This document shows positions 38,213-53,853 of a DNA stretch of 64,000 nt, piece by piece. Position numbers and translations under genes: made by a program. Source of the DNA: Amaranthus tricolor (taxonomy: Eukaryota; Streptophyta; Magnoliopsida; Caryophyllales; Amaranthaceae); contig NC_080058.1 of assembly GCF_026212465.1 (NCBI RefSeq), forward strand, positions 2,280,001 through 2,344,000, written 5' to 3'. How positions within the stretch are numbered: position 1 is the stretch's first letter; each line of letters starts with the position of its first letter. The notes below the pieces were generated by a model. It had not been told where the DNA came from. It saw only the letters and a list, made by a program, of their open reading frames with translations, and made no database searches.

Positions 38213-38511
38213 TATTTTTTTAAATTTTTTTTATATAATAATAAAAATAAAATTTTTTAAAAAAAATAATATTAATAATAAAAATAAAAATAAAAATAGA
38301 AATAAAATTAGAAATAAAAATAAAAATAAAAGTCAACGCCGGAAAGTTGACAAATGACATAGTCAACGCCGAAAAGTTGACAAAAGTCTCCGGAAACTGA
38401 TTTAAGGTGTTTTTTTAAAAAAGAAGTCTCTTGTTTTTTTACAAAAAAAATTATAAAAGGTGTTTATTTACAAAAAAGAGGTTTTAAAAGGTGTTTCTTT
38501 GCAAATAATCC
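37302..38511. mobile_element. Inner MULE-like foldback element with 9-bp TSD
   Basis: It begins GGATTATTTGCAAAGAAACA and ends with the exact inverse, TGTTTCTTTGCAAATAATCC. Long terminal arms of about 190 bp contain AAACACCTTTT blocks and two GTCAACTTTCCGGCGTTGAC blocks (at about 37437-37490), mirrored at about 38330-38390. The flanks are TAATCCAAA at 37293-37301 and TAATCCAAA at 38512-38520, a perfect 9-bp duplication typical of Mutator-like elements. The core of about 830 bases is a self-complementary ATT/AAT repeat. It has no transposase gene. Confidence 0.88.
37490..38330. repeat. ATT/AAT low-complexity palindromic core
   Basis: Runs of (ATT)n and (AAT)n with A/T tracts alternate in mirrored orientation and include long T and A homopolymers. 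The open frames here (37546-38073 minus, 38175-38357 plus) are compositional artefacts with Lys/Asn/Ile/Leu-only products. Confidence 0.9.
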
Positions 38512-38520
38512 TAATCCAAA
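38512..38520. repeat. TSD of inner foldback, right
   Basis: TAATCCAAA is identical to 37293-37301. Confidence 0.88.
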
Positions 38521-38719
38521 ATAAATTTTATTATAAACCTCAAATATGTGCTGGTATAACACAAAATATATTATGTTATAACCTCAAATAAATGCTGTTA
38601 TAACCCCAAATATATTATGTGACTTTTCACATTACAGTTACACACACGCGTTAGTTTTTTTTAAAGTAACATAATAGGCTGGACTTTTGAGAATCATCTT
38701 TACAAAAGACGATCTCAAA

Positions 38720-39215
38720 TAAGAATTGTTGTTTAATTTGTAGATAAAAGAGAAGAATAAAAAGGGTTTTATAGAAAAGTCTTTTAAATAAGCTTTTGCC
38801 TTTGACACTTTCTATCGAGTATTCAAGTTTCCATCAAGCTTTCTCCTTCATTAACTCCTTTAATTGATGTTCACTATCTAATTAATTAATTTATGGGATT
38901 TATTTCATTTAAGTAATTTTCAAGAAAACATTATCTTTTATTTTATTTTTTTTATATTTGTTCCCGTGTTCTTGTTGGTCAAACATTACCAATTTATTTA
39001 GTCTTCTTTTTTTATCAACCAAACTTTTTTCTATTACTTTCATTTCTTTTTTTCCCCTTTATTTTCTCCCAAATCACTGAAGATTTTCAATAAAAAGATT
39101 CAATTTTTACCTGAATCTCATCTTTTTATCACTTACCCACCTAGTTTTTCCCCTCAATCTTTACTGGGTTTCATCAATTCTTAGTAGAAGTATAAAAAAT
39201 ACAAGATTTTGATTC
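38720..39215 (+). promoter_or_regulatory. CDPK promoter and 5' leader
   Basis: About 500 bases separate the foldback element from the CDPK start. The last 180 bases are CT-rich, as in plant leaders. No individual promoter element is assigned. Confidence 0.45.
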
Positions 39216-43933
<4,718 letters not shown>

Positions 43934-45440
43934 ACCCCAATGTAAGATCGATTTAAGACGATAATCCAGTGTAGTTATTCGTTTTGTTTTGTTTTCGTTT
44001 TTTCCAAGGGTTTTACTAGCTAATCAGGGTAGCTGATTATTTTTCGCCACACTCGGAAAATGGTGTAATGTTCTCTAAATAGCTAATATGTTGTTTAGAA
44101 TTGTGGGTTGTTTCAATAGCGAACAAAAGAATAGTGATTAGGAAGATAAAACAGGATTAAGGTTGTGATTTGTGGTATTTGTACTTAAGTTGGAATTTTA
44201 AGGTCTCTTTCAAATTAAGAGAAATGATTCCTACTAAGGAAGTGTAATAGTTTGACACCATTTATTTTGGTAGGTGAGTTTACGATTATTTCATGGAATG
44301 GTCTAATTAAAATTAGTTGACTAATATGAACTCTTACAATTCACATTTCACTTTTTTGACTTTGTATATTGGGGAGCACCATCTACTTACATTTAAATTC
44401 TATGTAAATATCTTTTTTATAGTATCACATTAGTGAAATAAAATTTTATTATTTTTATTAATTTCATCAATACATTTAAATTATATGTAAATATTATTTT
44501 CATAGTATTACATTTATTACAGTAAAAGACAAAATAGTAAAATTGTCTCATATTCCTGTTAAAATGAGTAATTTTTTTCTTTTCGATGCAATTTTATCAA
44601 GACATATATTATGGAGTATTCACTTAGTTTTTATTAATTTGCTACTGACAATAACATATAATGAGAGTAAATGTCAGTTTTATCCACACATTCATGAGAA
44701 ATGAGAGAGTAATAATTATATAAAATGCAATTATTCAAAGATCAAGTGAGTTTAGTCTAAATATGATTTTGAATGGTTAAAAATACATAATTTTAAATTT
44801 GTAATAAAAAAATGTCAAATTTATTGACCATTAATTATAAATATTATTTATAATAATTTAATAAGTTATTTTATTTTAGTTAACACGAATATTGATTGTT
44901 GTTGAATGGTTGTACAATACTATAATTAGTTGGTGCAGGAAAACTAATCCTATTCTACATATTAATTTAAACATCTACTATGAACATTCAACTCTTTCTC
45001 TTATGAAAGAGAAGTGCGAATATGAATCTTAGGTTGTGAATTAAACCTTCAAAGATACACCATATATTCTTTTACTTTGCTCCATTAAAACGACAATTTA
45101 AATGACTCCAATGAAGCTTAATTAACTTTTTGAGTTAATCCAATATGACTTCAATCTAATCTAAAAGAATACAACACAAAACTTAATCGAATAATCAAAT
45201 TAAATTTGTGACTTAAGTTTGATATCTGACCCTTTTGTTATTGAGTCGAGCAAAGTATGAAGTCTTAAAATCCATTCCAACCGAAGTAATCAACTTTTGT
45301 CCTAAATCAACAAGAACGTGCCACTGGGATATGTGTCTACGAGCCTTGTAAAGCGGCTTGTTGTTCCAATATTTGTCCATGACACGATACAAGCATTATG
45401 ATGCGGGCCAAAACACTAGCACAATGCAAATTTTTGTGAA
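43934..45440. other. CDPK 3' UTR and intergenic sequence
   Basis: The first few hundred bases are the likely 3' UTR. No gene is seen in the rest, which is AT-rich. Confidence 0.55.
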
Positions 45441-45664
45441 AGGCGATCTTTTTGAAATACTATTTGTATTTGGATTGGCTCATAAAGAAAATGTAGAATA
45501 AATTACTCGGCGGGCATTAAAGATATTGTAAGTAGACATTAAAGATACGGTAAGTAGACATTAAGAATGATGTAAGTATGTATTAAGGATAATGTAAGTA
45601 GGCAATTAAGAAGCTGTAAATAGGCATTAAGGATATTGTAAGTAGGCATTAAAGATCATGTAAG
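45441..45664 (+). repeat. Copy 2 of tandem-unit repeat family, left part
   Basis: After a spacer with CTCATAAAGAAAATGTAGAA come about eight units of about 22 bases, consensus near GTAAGTAGGCATTAAAGATA. The array is cut by the Copia element and resumes at 49445 (TAAGCATTAAAGATACATCA). Confidence 0.8.
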
Positions 45665-45852
45665 TTAATAGAATGGAATATTGTGCATATTTTGTAAATC
45701 TTTATATTTTGGTAATTATTTTGTAATTAGCTAGTTTTCTTACTCTCCAAGATTACCCTTGTAGCTAATTCCCTTACTCTCCAAGATTACTCTTGTATTT
45801 ATTCTCTCATTTTGAAATGAAATGGCAACCAATCATTCTATCAATTCTATCA
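45665..45852 (+). repeat. Copia 5' LTR
   Basis: It matches the 3' LTR (GAATATTGTGCATAT, AATCTTTATATTTTGGTAAT, ending CAATTCTATCA). It is about 37 bases longer, mainly because of an internal repeat of ACTCTCCAAGATTAC. The expected TG at its start has become TT. Confidence 0.85.
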
Positions 45853-45867
45853 TGGTATCAAGAGCTT
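45853..45867 (+). other. Primer binding site (initiator tRNA-Met)
   Basis: TGGTATCAAGAGC directly follows the 5' LTR. It matches the usual plant Copia primer site TGGTATCAGAGC with one inserted base. Confidence 0.85.
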
Positions 45868-48800
45868 AGGTTCCTTTTCCTCTCTTCAACCCTTTTCGTA
45901 CTGCCGCCCCCCCTCTCTTGCTTCTTCCATGACTTCTCCTAAAATTCATCCCACTACCAACTCCTCTCCGGGTATCCTTGGGCCTTGTCCAGCCCAAAAT
46001 TTCTTTACTGGGTCATCTTTCTCGCCGGACTACTTTCCGACGAATATCAATCAAGCTATGCATACTCTCTCTTTGTCTTCTCCAGATGAACATTTCTACA
46101 TGGATACCGGTACTACTTCCCATATGATTCACTCTCAAAGTAATTTTCTTAAGTATTTTCCATTGAAGCATCATCATAATAATCACATAATTGTTGGTAA
46201 TGGTAATATGATTCCGGTTCAAGGTTATAGTGATTTACCCATTTCTCCCACTAATCATTCCCTTACTCTCATAAATGTCTTACATGTCCCTAAACTCATT
46301 AAAAATCTTGTCTATGTTCGTAAGTTTACTCGTGATAATAAAGTTTATGTTGAATTTGATTTTCCTGTGAAAGAATTGGGCACGGGGAATATCCTCTTAC
46401 GGTCTAATAGCATTGGTAATCTTTATCCTTTCCATTCGACACATGGAGCTACCATCCCGTCCTCTCCACATTCGGCTTTTTCTCTTCTAGTATTTGGAAT
46501 TCCCGTTTAGGTCACCTAGAAAATGACATTTTGCATTGCTCATATTCTTCTAATTCTATCCAATGTAACAAAAATCCATCTTTTGTGTGTCATTCTTGTC
46601 CTTTGGGTAAACATGTTAGATTATCTTTTGTTAATTCTCAAGTTGTGAGTACTAAACCTTTTGATATTATTCATAGTGATGTACGGTCTTCTCTCGTTTC
46701 AAGCCTTTCGGGATAGAAATACTATGTCCTCTTTCTTGATCATTATACAAATTTTTTAGGGACTTTTCCGTTATTTCGCAAGTCTCAAGTGTATGATATT
46801 TTTTGTGCAATACTCAATTTGAGCTTAATATCAAATCTTTTCAATGTGATCATGGGAGTGAATTTGATAATAAAAATTTTCACCATTTTTGTGTTACTCG
46901 GGGTATCTCTCTTCGTTTTTCTTGCCCCCAAACTTCATCCCAAAATGAAAAATCCGAAAGAAAAATTCGCACAATAAATAATATCATTCGTATATTATTG
47001 TGTCATGCATCCCTTCTCTCTTATTTTTGGTCTCACACCTTGAATACCGCTACTTATCTCCTAAACATTCTCCCCTCCAAGTTACTAGGTCATTTAACTC
47101 CTGCTCACTTGCTTTACCATAAATCTCCCACCTATACACATCTTCGAGTTTTTGGGTGTTTATGTTTTCATCTCATCTCTTCCACAAAAAATCATAAATT
47201 ACAACCTCGCTTATCTTCATGTGTCTTTTTGGGATATCCATCTTCGCATTATGGTTACAAGTGCTATGATCTCTATTCTCATAAGATTATTCTCTCCCAC
47301 CATGTCCTTTTTGACGAAGCCTCCTTTCCTTTTTCTCGGTCCTCACAATCCTCTCCTAGAGAATATGATTTTTTAAATAATCCTAATCTTTATTTTTTCC
47401 TCCACCAATTTCAATTCAACAACAGCAACCCATCTCCTAACCCCCTCCCCTCATGTACTATGCCTCGTCTCCCTAATGACCCAACAACAGCTTCCCAGAA
47501 TACAAATCCTCCCCCACTAACTTAGAACACTGGGCCCAACCCAGTTATCCACCCTCCAACTCCTATTTCCCTTCCTCATGGGCCTGCCTCACGCAGCCCA
47601 TCAAAGACTCCGTCCTCTAGCCCACTTTCTTCCTTAAATCGCCCCTCATCACCAAATCCTTCTTCTCTGCCCGGAATGACTACGCGTAGTAAGTATGGCA
47701 TTTTTAAACCCAATTCCAAATACACTTCTCACGCCTTTTTCGTCTCTTTCTCTCCTATTCCAAAAAATCCTATCTATGCCCTCCGTGACCTTAACTGGAA
47801 ACAAGCTATGAATGATGAATTTAATGCTTTAATTGAGAATAATGCTTGGGATCTTGTGTCGCGGCCTCTGAATGCTAATGTTATTCGTTCCTTGAGGATT
47901 TTCCGAGTGAAAACTAAGTCTGATGGTTCTTTTGAGCGCTATAAGGCAAGTCTTGTTGGTGATGGCAAGTCTCAAAGAGAGGGTATTAACTGTGATGAGA
48001 CTTTTAGCCCTGTGGTCAAACCTGCTTCTATTCGCATTGTTTTGAGTATTGCTCTGTCTAAATCTTGGTCCATTCATCAGTTGGATGTTAAAAATACTTC
48101 TCTCCATGGTCACTTGAATGAAACTTTGTACATGCATCAACCTTTGGGTTTCCGTGATCCCACTCGACCCGATCATTTGTGTCTTCTCCGAAAGTCTCTT
48201 TATGGTCTAAAGCAGGGCCCTCGAGCTCGGTATCAACGGTTTGCTGATTTTGTGACTACTATTAGTTTTTGTAATATTAATAACTTTGTTTGTTTATTGT
48301 CATGGGTCCAATATTGCTTATCTTCTTTTGTATGTGGATGATATTATACTCATTGCTTCTTTTTATCTTCTCCATCAGTCTATCATGTCTAAATTAAGTT
48401 TGGAATTTGCTATGAAGGACTTGGGTCCTCTCAGTTACTTTTTGGGTATTGTTGTTTCTCATACTCCTGCAGGTCTATTTCTTTCTCAAATCAAATATGC
48501 TGCTGAAATTCTGGATAAAACTGACATGTCTCAATGCAAACCTGCTCCTACTTCTGTTACTACATCCAACAAACTTTGTATCAATGCTGGGTCTCCATAT
48601 GATAATCCTACCTTGTATCGCAGCTTAGCTTGGGCCTTACAGTATCTTACTTTCACCCGTCCAGATATTTCTTATGCCGTTCAACAAGTGTGCTTATTTA
48701 TGCATGATCCTCGAGTTGAACATATGGCTGCTCTTCAATTCTTCGGTACATTCAAGGGACTCTAGACAATGGACTACAGCTATATAAGTCCCTTGTTTCT

Positions 48801-49288
48801 TCTCTCTTATCCTATATTGATGCTGATTGGGGTGGTTGTCCTGACACCCGTCATTCCACTTCTGGTTACTGTGTTTTTCTCGGTGACAATTTGATCTCTT
48901 GGTTTGCTAAGCGCCAACCTACGGTCTCTAAGTCTAGTACAGAAGCTGAGTATCGTGGTGTTGCTAATGTTGTTTCTTAAACTTGTTGGATTCGTGACTT
49001 GCTTCTTGAGCTTCATTGTCCTATTCCCACGACCACTCTTGTTTATTGTGACAATGTTAGTACTATTTATTTGTTGGACAATCCTGCTCATTATCAACGC
49101 ACTAAGCATATCAAAATGGACATTCATTTTTGTTCGTGAAAAGGTTCAGCGTGGTGATGTTCGGGTTCTTCATGTTCCATCTCGATATCAAATTGCCGAT
49201 ATCTTTACCAAGGGATTGCCTCAAGTTCTTTTTGATGATTTTCGATCTAGTCTCAGCGTTCGCAAACCTCCTGATTCGACTGCGGGGC

Positions 49289-49439
49289 TGTAATAAAATA
49301 GAATATTGTGCATATCTTGTAAATCTTTATATTTTGGTAATTATTTTGTAATTAACTAGTTTTTTTACTCTCCAAGATTACTCTTGTATTTATTCTCTCA
49401 TTTTGAAATGAAAAACCAATCATTGTACCAATTCTATCA
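49289..49439 (+). repeat. Copia 3' LTR
   Basis: It starts TGTAATAAAATAGAATATTG after a purine-rich GCGGGGC and ends ATTCTATCA. The target duplication GTAAG follows. Confidence 0.85.
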
Positions 49440-49444
49440 GTAAG

Positions 49445-49535
49445 TAAGCATTAAAGATACATCAAGTAAGCATTACGCTTTACTGGGTTGGGCCTGAAAG
49501 ACGTCTCTCAGAAAAACGAACTGTCAAGAGACCGG
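49445..49535 (+). repeat. Copy 2 of tandem-unit repeat family, right part with GAGAC end
   Basis: TAAGCATTAAAGATACATCA and AGTAAGCATTACGC continue the 45.5-kb array. They are followed by GGGCCTGAAAGACGTCTCTC and TCAAGAGACCGGTTGC, the terminal palindrome-like motif. Confidence 0.75.
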
Positions 49536-49758
49536 TTGCTTACTAATTAATGGTTATAAAGCGCAATGCAAAAATTTAACTATAAATACTCGTTAATCAG
49601 CACAAAAAATTGCTAGTAATGAAGTAAACCTTTAAAATAATAATTGAAATTCTCATATGATAAAGGTATATACATGTGAAGAAGGTTAAGGGAGAAAATT
49701 ACATTGTTAGCAGAAAATTGAAGGAGAGAAATTAATTCTAGGAAAAATTGAAATAATT

Positions 49759-49996
49759 CAATTTTTCATCCATCCGCTATAAAATAAATTTACCCTATTG
49801 GATTATTTTTTGATAATCTAACATTTGCTTTTAGTTTGCTGACAGCATAATATTTTATTTTATAATAATTAACCTTTGCCCTTAGTTTGCTATCAGCAGA
49901 TCCTATTAATATGCTGACAGCAAATTAAGAGCAAAATTTGGATTATTTAAAATAATCTAAAGGTGTAATTATTCACAGCGGATGGGTGAAAGATTG
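49759..49996. mobile_element. MITE with long terminal inverted repeats
   Basis: The left arm (CAATTTTTCATCCATCCGCT, GGATTATTTTTTGATAATCT, TAGTTTGCTGACAGCATAAT) is mirrored at the right (ATGCTGACAGCAAATTAAGA, GATTATTTAAAATAATCTAA, AGCGGATGGGTGAAAGATTG). The arms are about 95 bp in a 238-bp element. No coding capacity; the superfamily was not fixed because no clear TSD was seen. Confidence 0.8.
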
Positions 49997-52900
49997 GATT
50001 ATTAATATTAATTTTTTCTTAATTTTAAGGGATTAAATGAGAAACAGGATGGAAACAAAAAGAAAATTTGTGTGTGAACTCTCACTAAGTAATAATTTGG
50101 GCCTTTTGCTATTTCAAGTATATATTTACAGGGCCTCTAAACTAACTTTATTTGTACATTTCAGACTTGGGTCTTGGGCGGTTGCCCTTTGGGCCTATCT
50201 TCAGGGCTGGCTCTGGCCGTATGAGAAGTTGTATACTTGTATGTTTGATAAGGAAATGATTAACTACGAGAAGTATTTATGACAATGATTTTAAGGAGTG
50301 AACGGAAGTTTCGAGGAGTGAAAATGGGAAATGGATGGCGTCAGATCTCTGTTTTTATTCCTTGTTATAATCTTAATATCGTATATGTTATCTGGTGAAT
50401 TCTTTTTTCTTAGTTTGGTTTGTGCCAAATTGAATATTTGAAGAGTTAAGAGTTCTCTGTTGGATTATGGAATTCATTAGGAGGGACAAAGTGTCATATA
50501 TTTTATGAGCCTCCAGAAGTGAATTAAGTTGGGAATTCAGAAATTATTCATCTATGAAAGCATATTTAGCCTTGCTTTGAGGTTTCAAAGAATTAGGTCT
50601 TACATTGTAAGACTTCAGTGCACCGACATTGGAAGTCATATACTTGTATATTGTTTTTTCAAAATAATTCCTTAAGTTATATCAATGTAATAATGCCCTA
50701 AAATGCTTCTAAAATGTTTAGTTTGCAAATTTATCTTTTATTTTTCTGTTTATTTAGAATTTCGGATATTTATAGAAAGTAAAACTTATCAAGATCCTAC
50801 ATGAAAATTTTCAAATACAAATATAGTTGAATATTAGGCTTTGTGGGTTGGATCAATGGGATCATGGCCTCATGGGTGACATGTTTGAAGCTTGCAAAAG
50901 TGTATAGTATGAAGTAAATTTATTTGTTACAATTCTAATAGACTTATTTTTTGGTCTCAATTTTTATTTTATCTATTCTCTTGTTTGTTTTTGTTGAAAT
51001 TATTTCTTATTTTGCAATAAATTTCTATAATTCTTTTAGCAATACTTTTTATAGGAAAATTTTTATTACAAAACATTTTCAAACATTTTCTAAAATACTA
51101 CCGTTTAAAACAAACTTTTTTTAAAATACTATTGTTTAAAATAATTTTTTCATACTATCTGATACTGGGAAAAAAGATGAATTTGTATAACTTATTAATA
51201 TTGCAAATTAAAACTTATTTTAATTAAAGTTAAAACTCAAAATAACAAGTAAAACATGATTTAAATTGTAAATTCTTAGTGAAAAATAAAACTTAATTTT
51301 TTATAGTAATTCATAATTTAATAGTTACAAACTCAACAAACCACAAATATAATAAAAATAAATAAATAAAGCAACAAAATAATTGTAGATATGAAATTTT
51401 TAAAGAAAATAATCAAATAAATATTTTACAAATTTTAAGTCAAAAACAACACAAAAAAAAAAAAAAAAAGTTTTACACATCAAAAAGAATAAAAGTTTAT
51501 ATATACTCCTATATTAGATGAAATCTTATTGTGTTTGCAATTTAATTTTTTAACTACTTTTCTTATATATATAACTAAATAATAAATACCTCTATTAAAT
51601 ATACTCCAACTATTTACATTGTAATGGTAGCAATCAAAATTCTTATTTGTTAGAGGTGATTGGTTTAGTTCTTTATTTTACACTTTTTCTTCAATTATTT
51701 TTAGTGAGAATGTAAATGCAATTCTATGTTAGTAGCAGAATCTATACATGTTAATGGTCCGATATCAAACCTTAACCAAAGTTCAAAATTATGGTTGGAT
51801 TTGGAATGGTTTCTTTGAGCCTATGAATCTATGATCATCCCATGCATAGTCATGCATGATGCAACTTAGCTTGTTTTGTTGGGACATGTATGTATGGCTA
51901 CACTTTTATAAGATTCCAATTGAGTGCCCACTTTGTCCCTTAGCTTTTCCCTAACAAACATTGTTATAGTTGACCTTACACCTCATCTTAGAGCCATCAT
52001 ATTAATTCTTCATAATAAGATTACTAATCTATTCCGAATAAATAGCCTTAATTATATTTAGAGTGAAAATTAAAAAAATGAGTGCAAATGATTAAAAAAA
52101 ACATATTTTATGAAAAAAAATTATGTAAATGATAAAAAAAAAGTTAAAATATATAGATAAATTAAAAAGAAAAATAAAACAAATTTTATGAGAATGTAGA
52201 TAAAAGAAACAAGGCCGTCTCGTTTATTTTTGGGCCCCATAGCAAAAAATAAAAATGACACTTAAAACTTAAGGCGTAATAAATAATATGGTACTGGTTT
52301 TGTTTTGTATTGCTAACATATTAACTATTTTTTATAAAAAAAATTTAGATAATTCTACTATTACATAGTAAAAAAATATAAATTGTACCTAAATTTAATT
52401 TTTGTTAATATTCAAATTTGTACATAAAAATATATTTTTTGAGCCCTAAAAAATTAAAGATTCTAAATAATTACCCGCTTTACCCTTGATAATCGACCGC
52501 GATGAGAAGAAACCTGGTAGGACATTTCAAATAGTTAATCTTGGGCAGTCCCAATTGACTTAAACATAGTATATGGAAGTGTATTTGCCCACAATTTCGT
52601 CGTGGTTCATTCTTCACCATTTATAGCTATTTGGATTTTTAGTTTATTTATATAGATAGATATAGATATTGAGTAATTAGTAGTATTAAAAATATATTTG
52701 TCTTTTGGGACTTTCAACCCTTTATCTTTATTTAACCAAATTGCCACTCGCTTCAAACAGAGCGTAAGTTCACTTCTTTTGCTTCCAATGTAATCCCTTA
52801 CGTCATTGTCCTCTTCATTCCCATGAAAAGAGTTGTTACATTTCGATGGAGTTTCTAAGTGTTATTGGATTAGTAGATTCTATGAATGAAACTAAAAAAG

Positions 52901-53000
52901 AGTTTATGAGTGAGATAAAAAAAATAATAGATCATTATCAAAAAATTAAAAATAACTCAAATTAATAAAACGAATTAAAATAGTAAATGATGATATCATT
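49997..53000. other. Intergenic between Copia region and SiR
   Basis: No gene is supported. The frame at 50037-50282 lacks any recognisable domain. The sequence is AT-rich with A and T homopolymers. Confidence 0.55.
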
Positions 53001-53002
53001 TG

Positions 53003-53510
53003 TCTGAGTCTCTGAGAGATGTCTTTTATATCCGGTCTCTTAAAACTTAATGTCTACTTATATTATTTTTAATGCCTATTTACTGTATCCTTAGTGCCTA
53101 CTTATAATATCTTTAATGCCTACTTATAGTTGCCTTTAACGCCTAGTTACCTCATCTTTAATATCTGCTTACACATCCTCAATCCCTACTTACTGTATTC
53201 TTAATACTTACGATATCTTTAATACATACTTACATTATCCTTAAACTTCTACTTACAATATTTTTAGTCTTACAATATTTTTAGTCTTTTACTTACATCA
53301 TATTTAAATGTCTTCTAATCGTATCCTTAATACTTACTTATAATATTTTAAATATCTACCTACAATATTCATAATGTCCATCGAATAAGCATATAGTACT
53401 TAAAATATGTTAAATACCTATTTACAATCTCCTAAATGCCCACCGAGTAACTTACCCTATGTTTTTCTTTATAGATCGACCACATTAAAAATGGTCTCAC
53501 AAAACCATCA
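53003..53510 (-). repeat. Copy 3 of tandem-unit repeat family (inverted)
   Basis: It starts with GTCTCTGAGAGATGTC and CCGGTCTCTTAAAAC. About fifteen degenerate units near TATCTTTAATGCCTACTTAC follow, then AATGCCCACCGAGTAACTTA and TTTTTCTTTATAGATCGACC. Read on the minus strand this is the same order as copy 2, including both end regions, so it is the most complete copy. Confidence 0.8.
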
Positions 53511-53853
53511 AAAATTTGTCGTAAATTTAACGACGGCGTGTATTTGCTTTTCCTCACTATCCGCGTGTACGTCAACCTGTACTCTTACTTGTATTGTCTT
53601 GTGTCATGCACGTGACCGTATATTATTCTATTTTCCGATTCCTTCAAATATTGGATTTTTTTTTCAATTTGCATTACTTTTGTTCACTCCATCTCCATTC
53701 ACCACCATTCATCAAGAATTTCCTATCTCCATTTCTTTCTCTCCAACAATTGTTTTTGCTCAGATTTAAAAACCTAAGTGAGTTTTTCTGGTTTTTTTTT
53801 TCCTTTCCTTTTGTTTTTTTTTTCAACCATCTTTCTTGTGATTCTGCCAAGTT
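53511..53853 (+). promoter_or_regulatory. SiR promoter and 5' leader
   Basis: Only about 340 bases separate the repeat copy from the SiR ATG. The last 200 are CT-rich, as in plant leaders. The overlapping frames seen at 53407-53857 are not coding. Confidence 0.5.

Larger units (their letters stand above)
36646..38719. mobile_element. Outer foldback element, interrupted by an inner one
   Basis: The left end (TTGAGAGACCGTCTTTTC, CTAAAGACGGATCTCAAAAG, then GTGAAAAGTCACATAATATA) is mirrored at the right end (GTGACTTTTCAC, CTTTTGAGAATCATC, AAAGACGATCTCAAAT). Inside each arm, units of about 22 bases of the form TTTGGGGTTATAACATAATATA are repeated many times, in opposite orientation on the two sides. 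Without the inner element it is about 860 bp. No TSD was resolved. The GAGACCGTC end is shared with other repeats in the window. Confidence 0.8.
45665..49439 (+). mobile_element. Degenerate Ty1/Copia LTR retrotransposon lacking gag
   Basis: LTRs at 45665-45852 and about 49289-49439 bracket a 3.4-kb interior. The domain order is protease, integrase, reverse transcriptase, RNase H, which is Copia order. Protease: FYMDTGTTSHMIHS, 45929-46510. GAG-pre-integrase: CHSCPLGKHVRLSF, near 46.6 kb. Integrase: HSDV, CDHGSEFDN and SERKIRT, up to 47525. Reverse transcriptase: WKQAMNDEFNAL and YVDDIILIAS, 47676-48765. RNase H: STEAEYRG and QIADIFTKGLPQ, to about 49293. Several frameshifts and stops break it. 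No gag or CCHC knuckle is found between the primer site and protease, so gag is deleted. GTAAG at 45660-45664 and 49440-49444 is the 5-bp target duplication. It cannot be autonomous. Confidence 0.93.

Noticed and set aside
38175..38357. Open frame of 60 codons on the plus strand
   Set aside because: Same low-complexity repeat core; no domain.
45480..45664. Regularly spaced short repeats resembling a CRISPR array
   Set aside because: The units are head-to-tail with no unique spacers, the DNA is a plant nuclear genome, and the same units recur inverted at 53 kb as part of a transposon-like repeat.
50037..50282. Frame of 81 codons after the MITE
   Set aside because: No domain and no splice context; it lies between repeats in AT-rich DNA.
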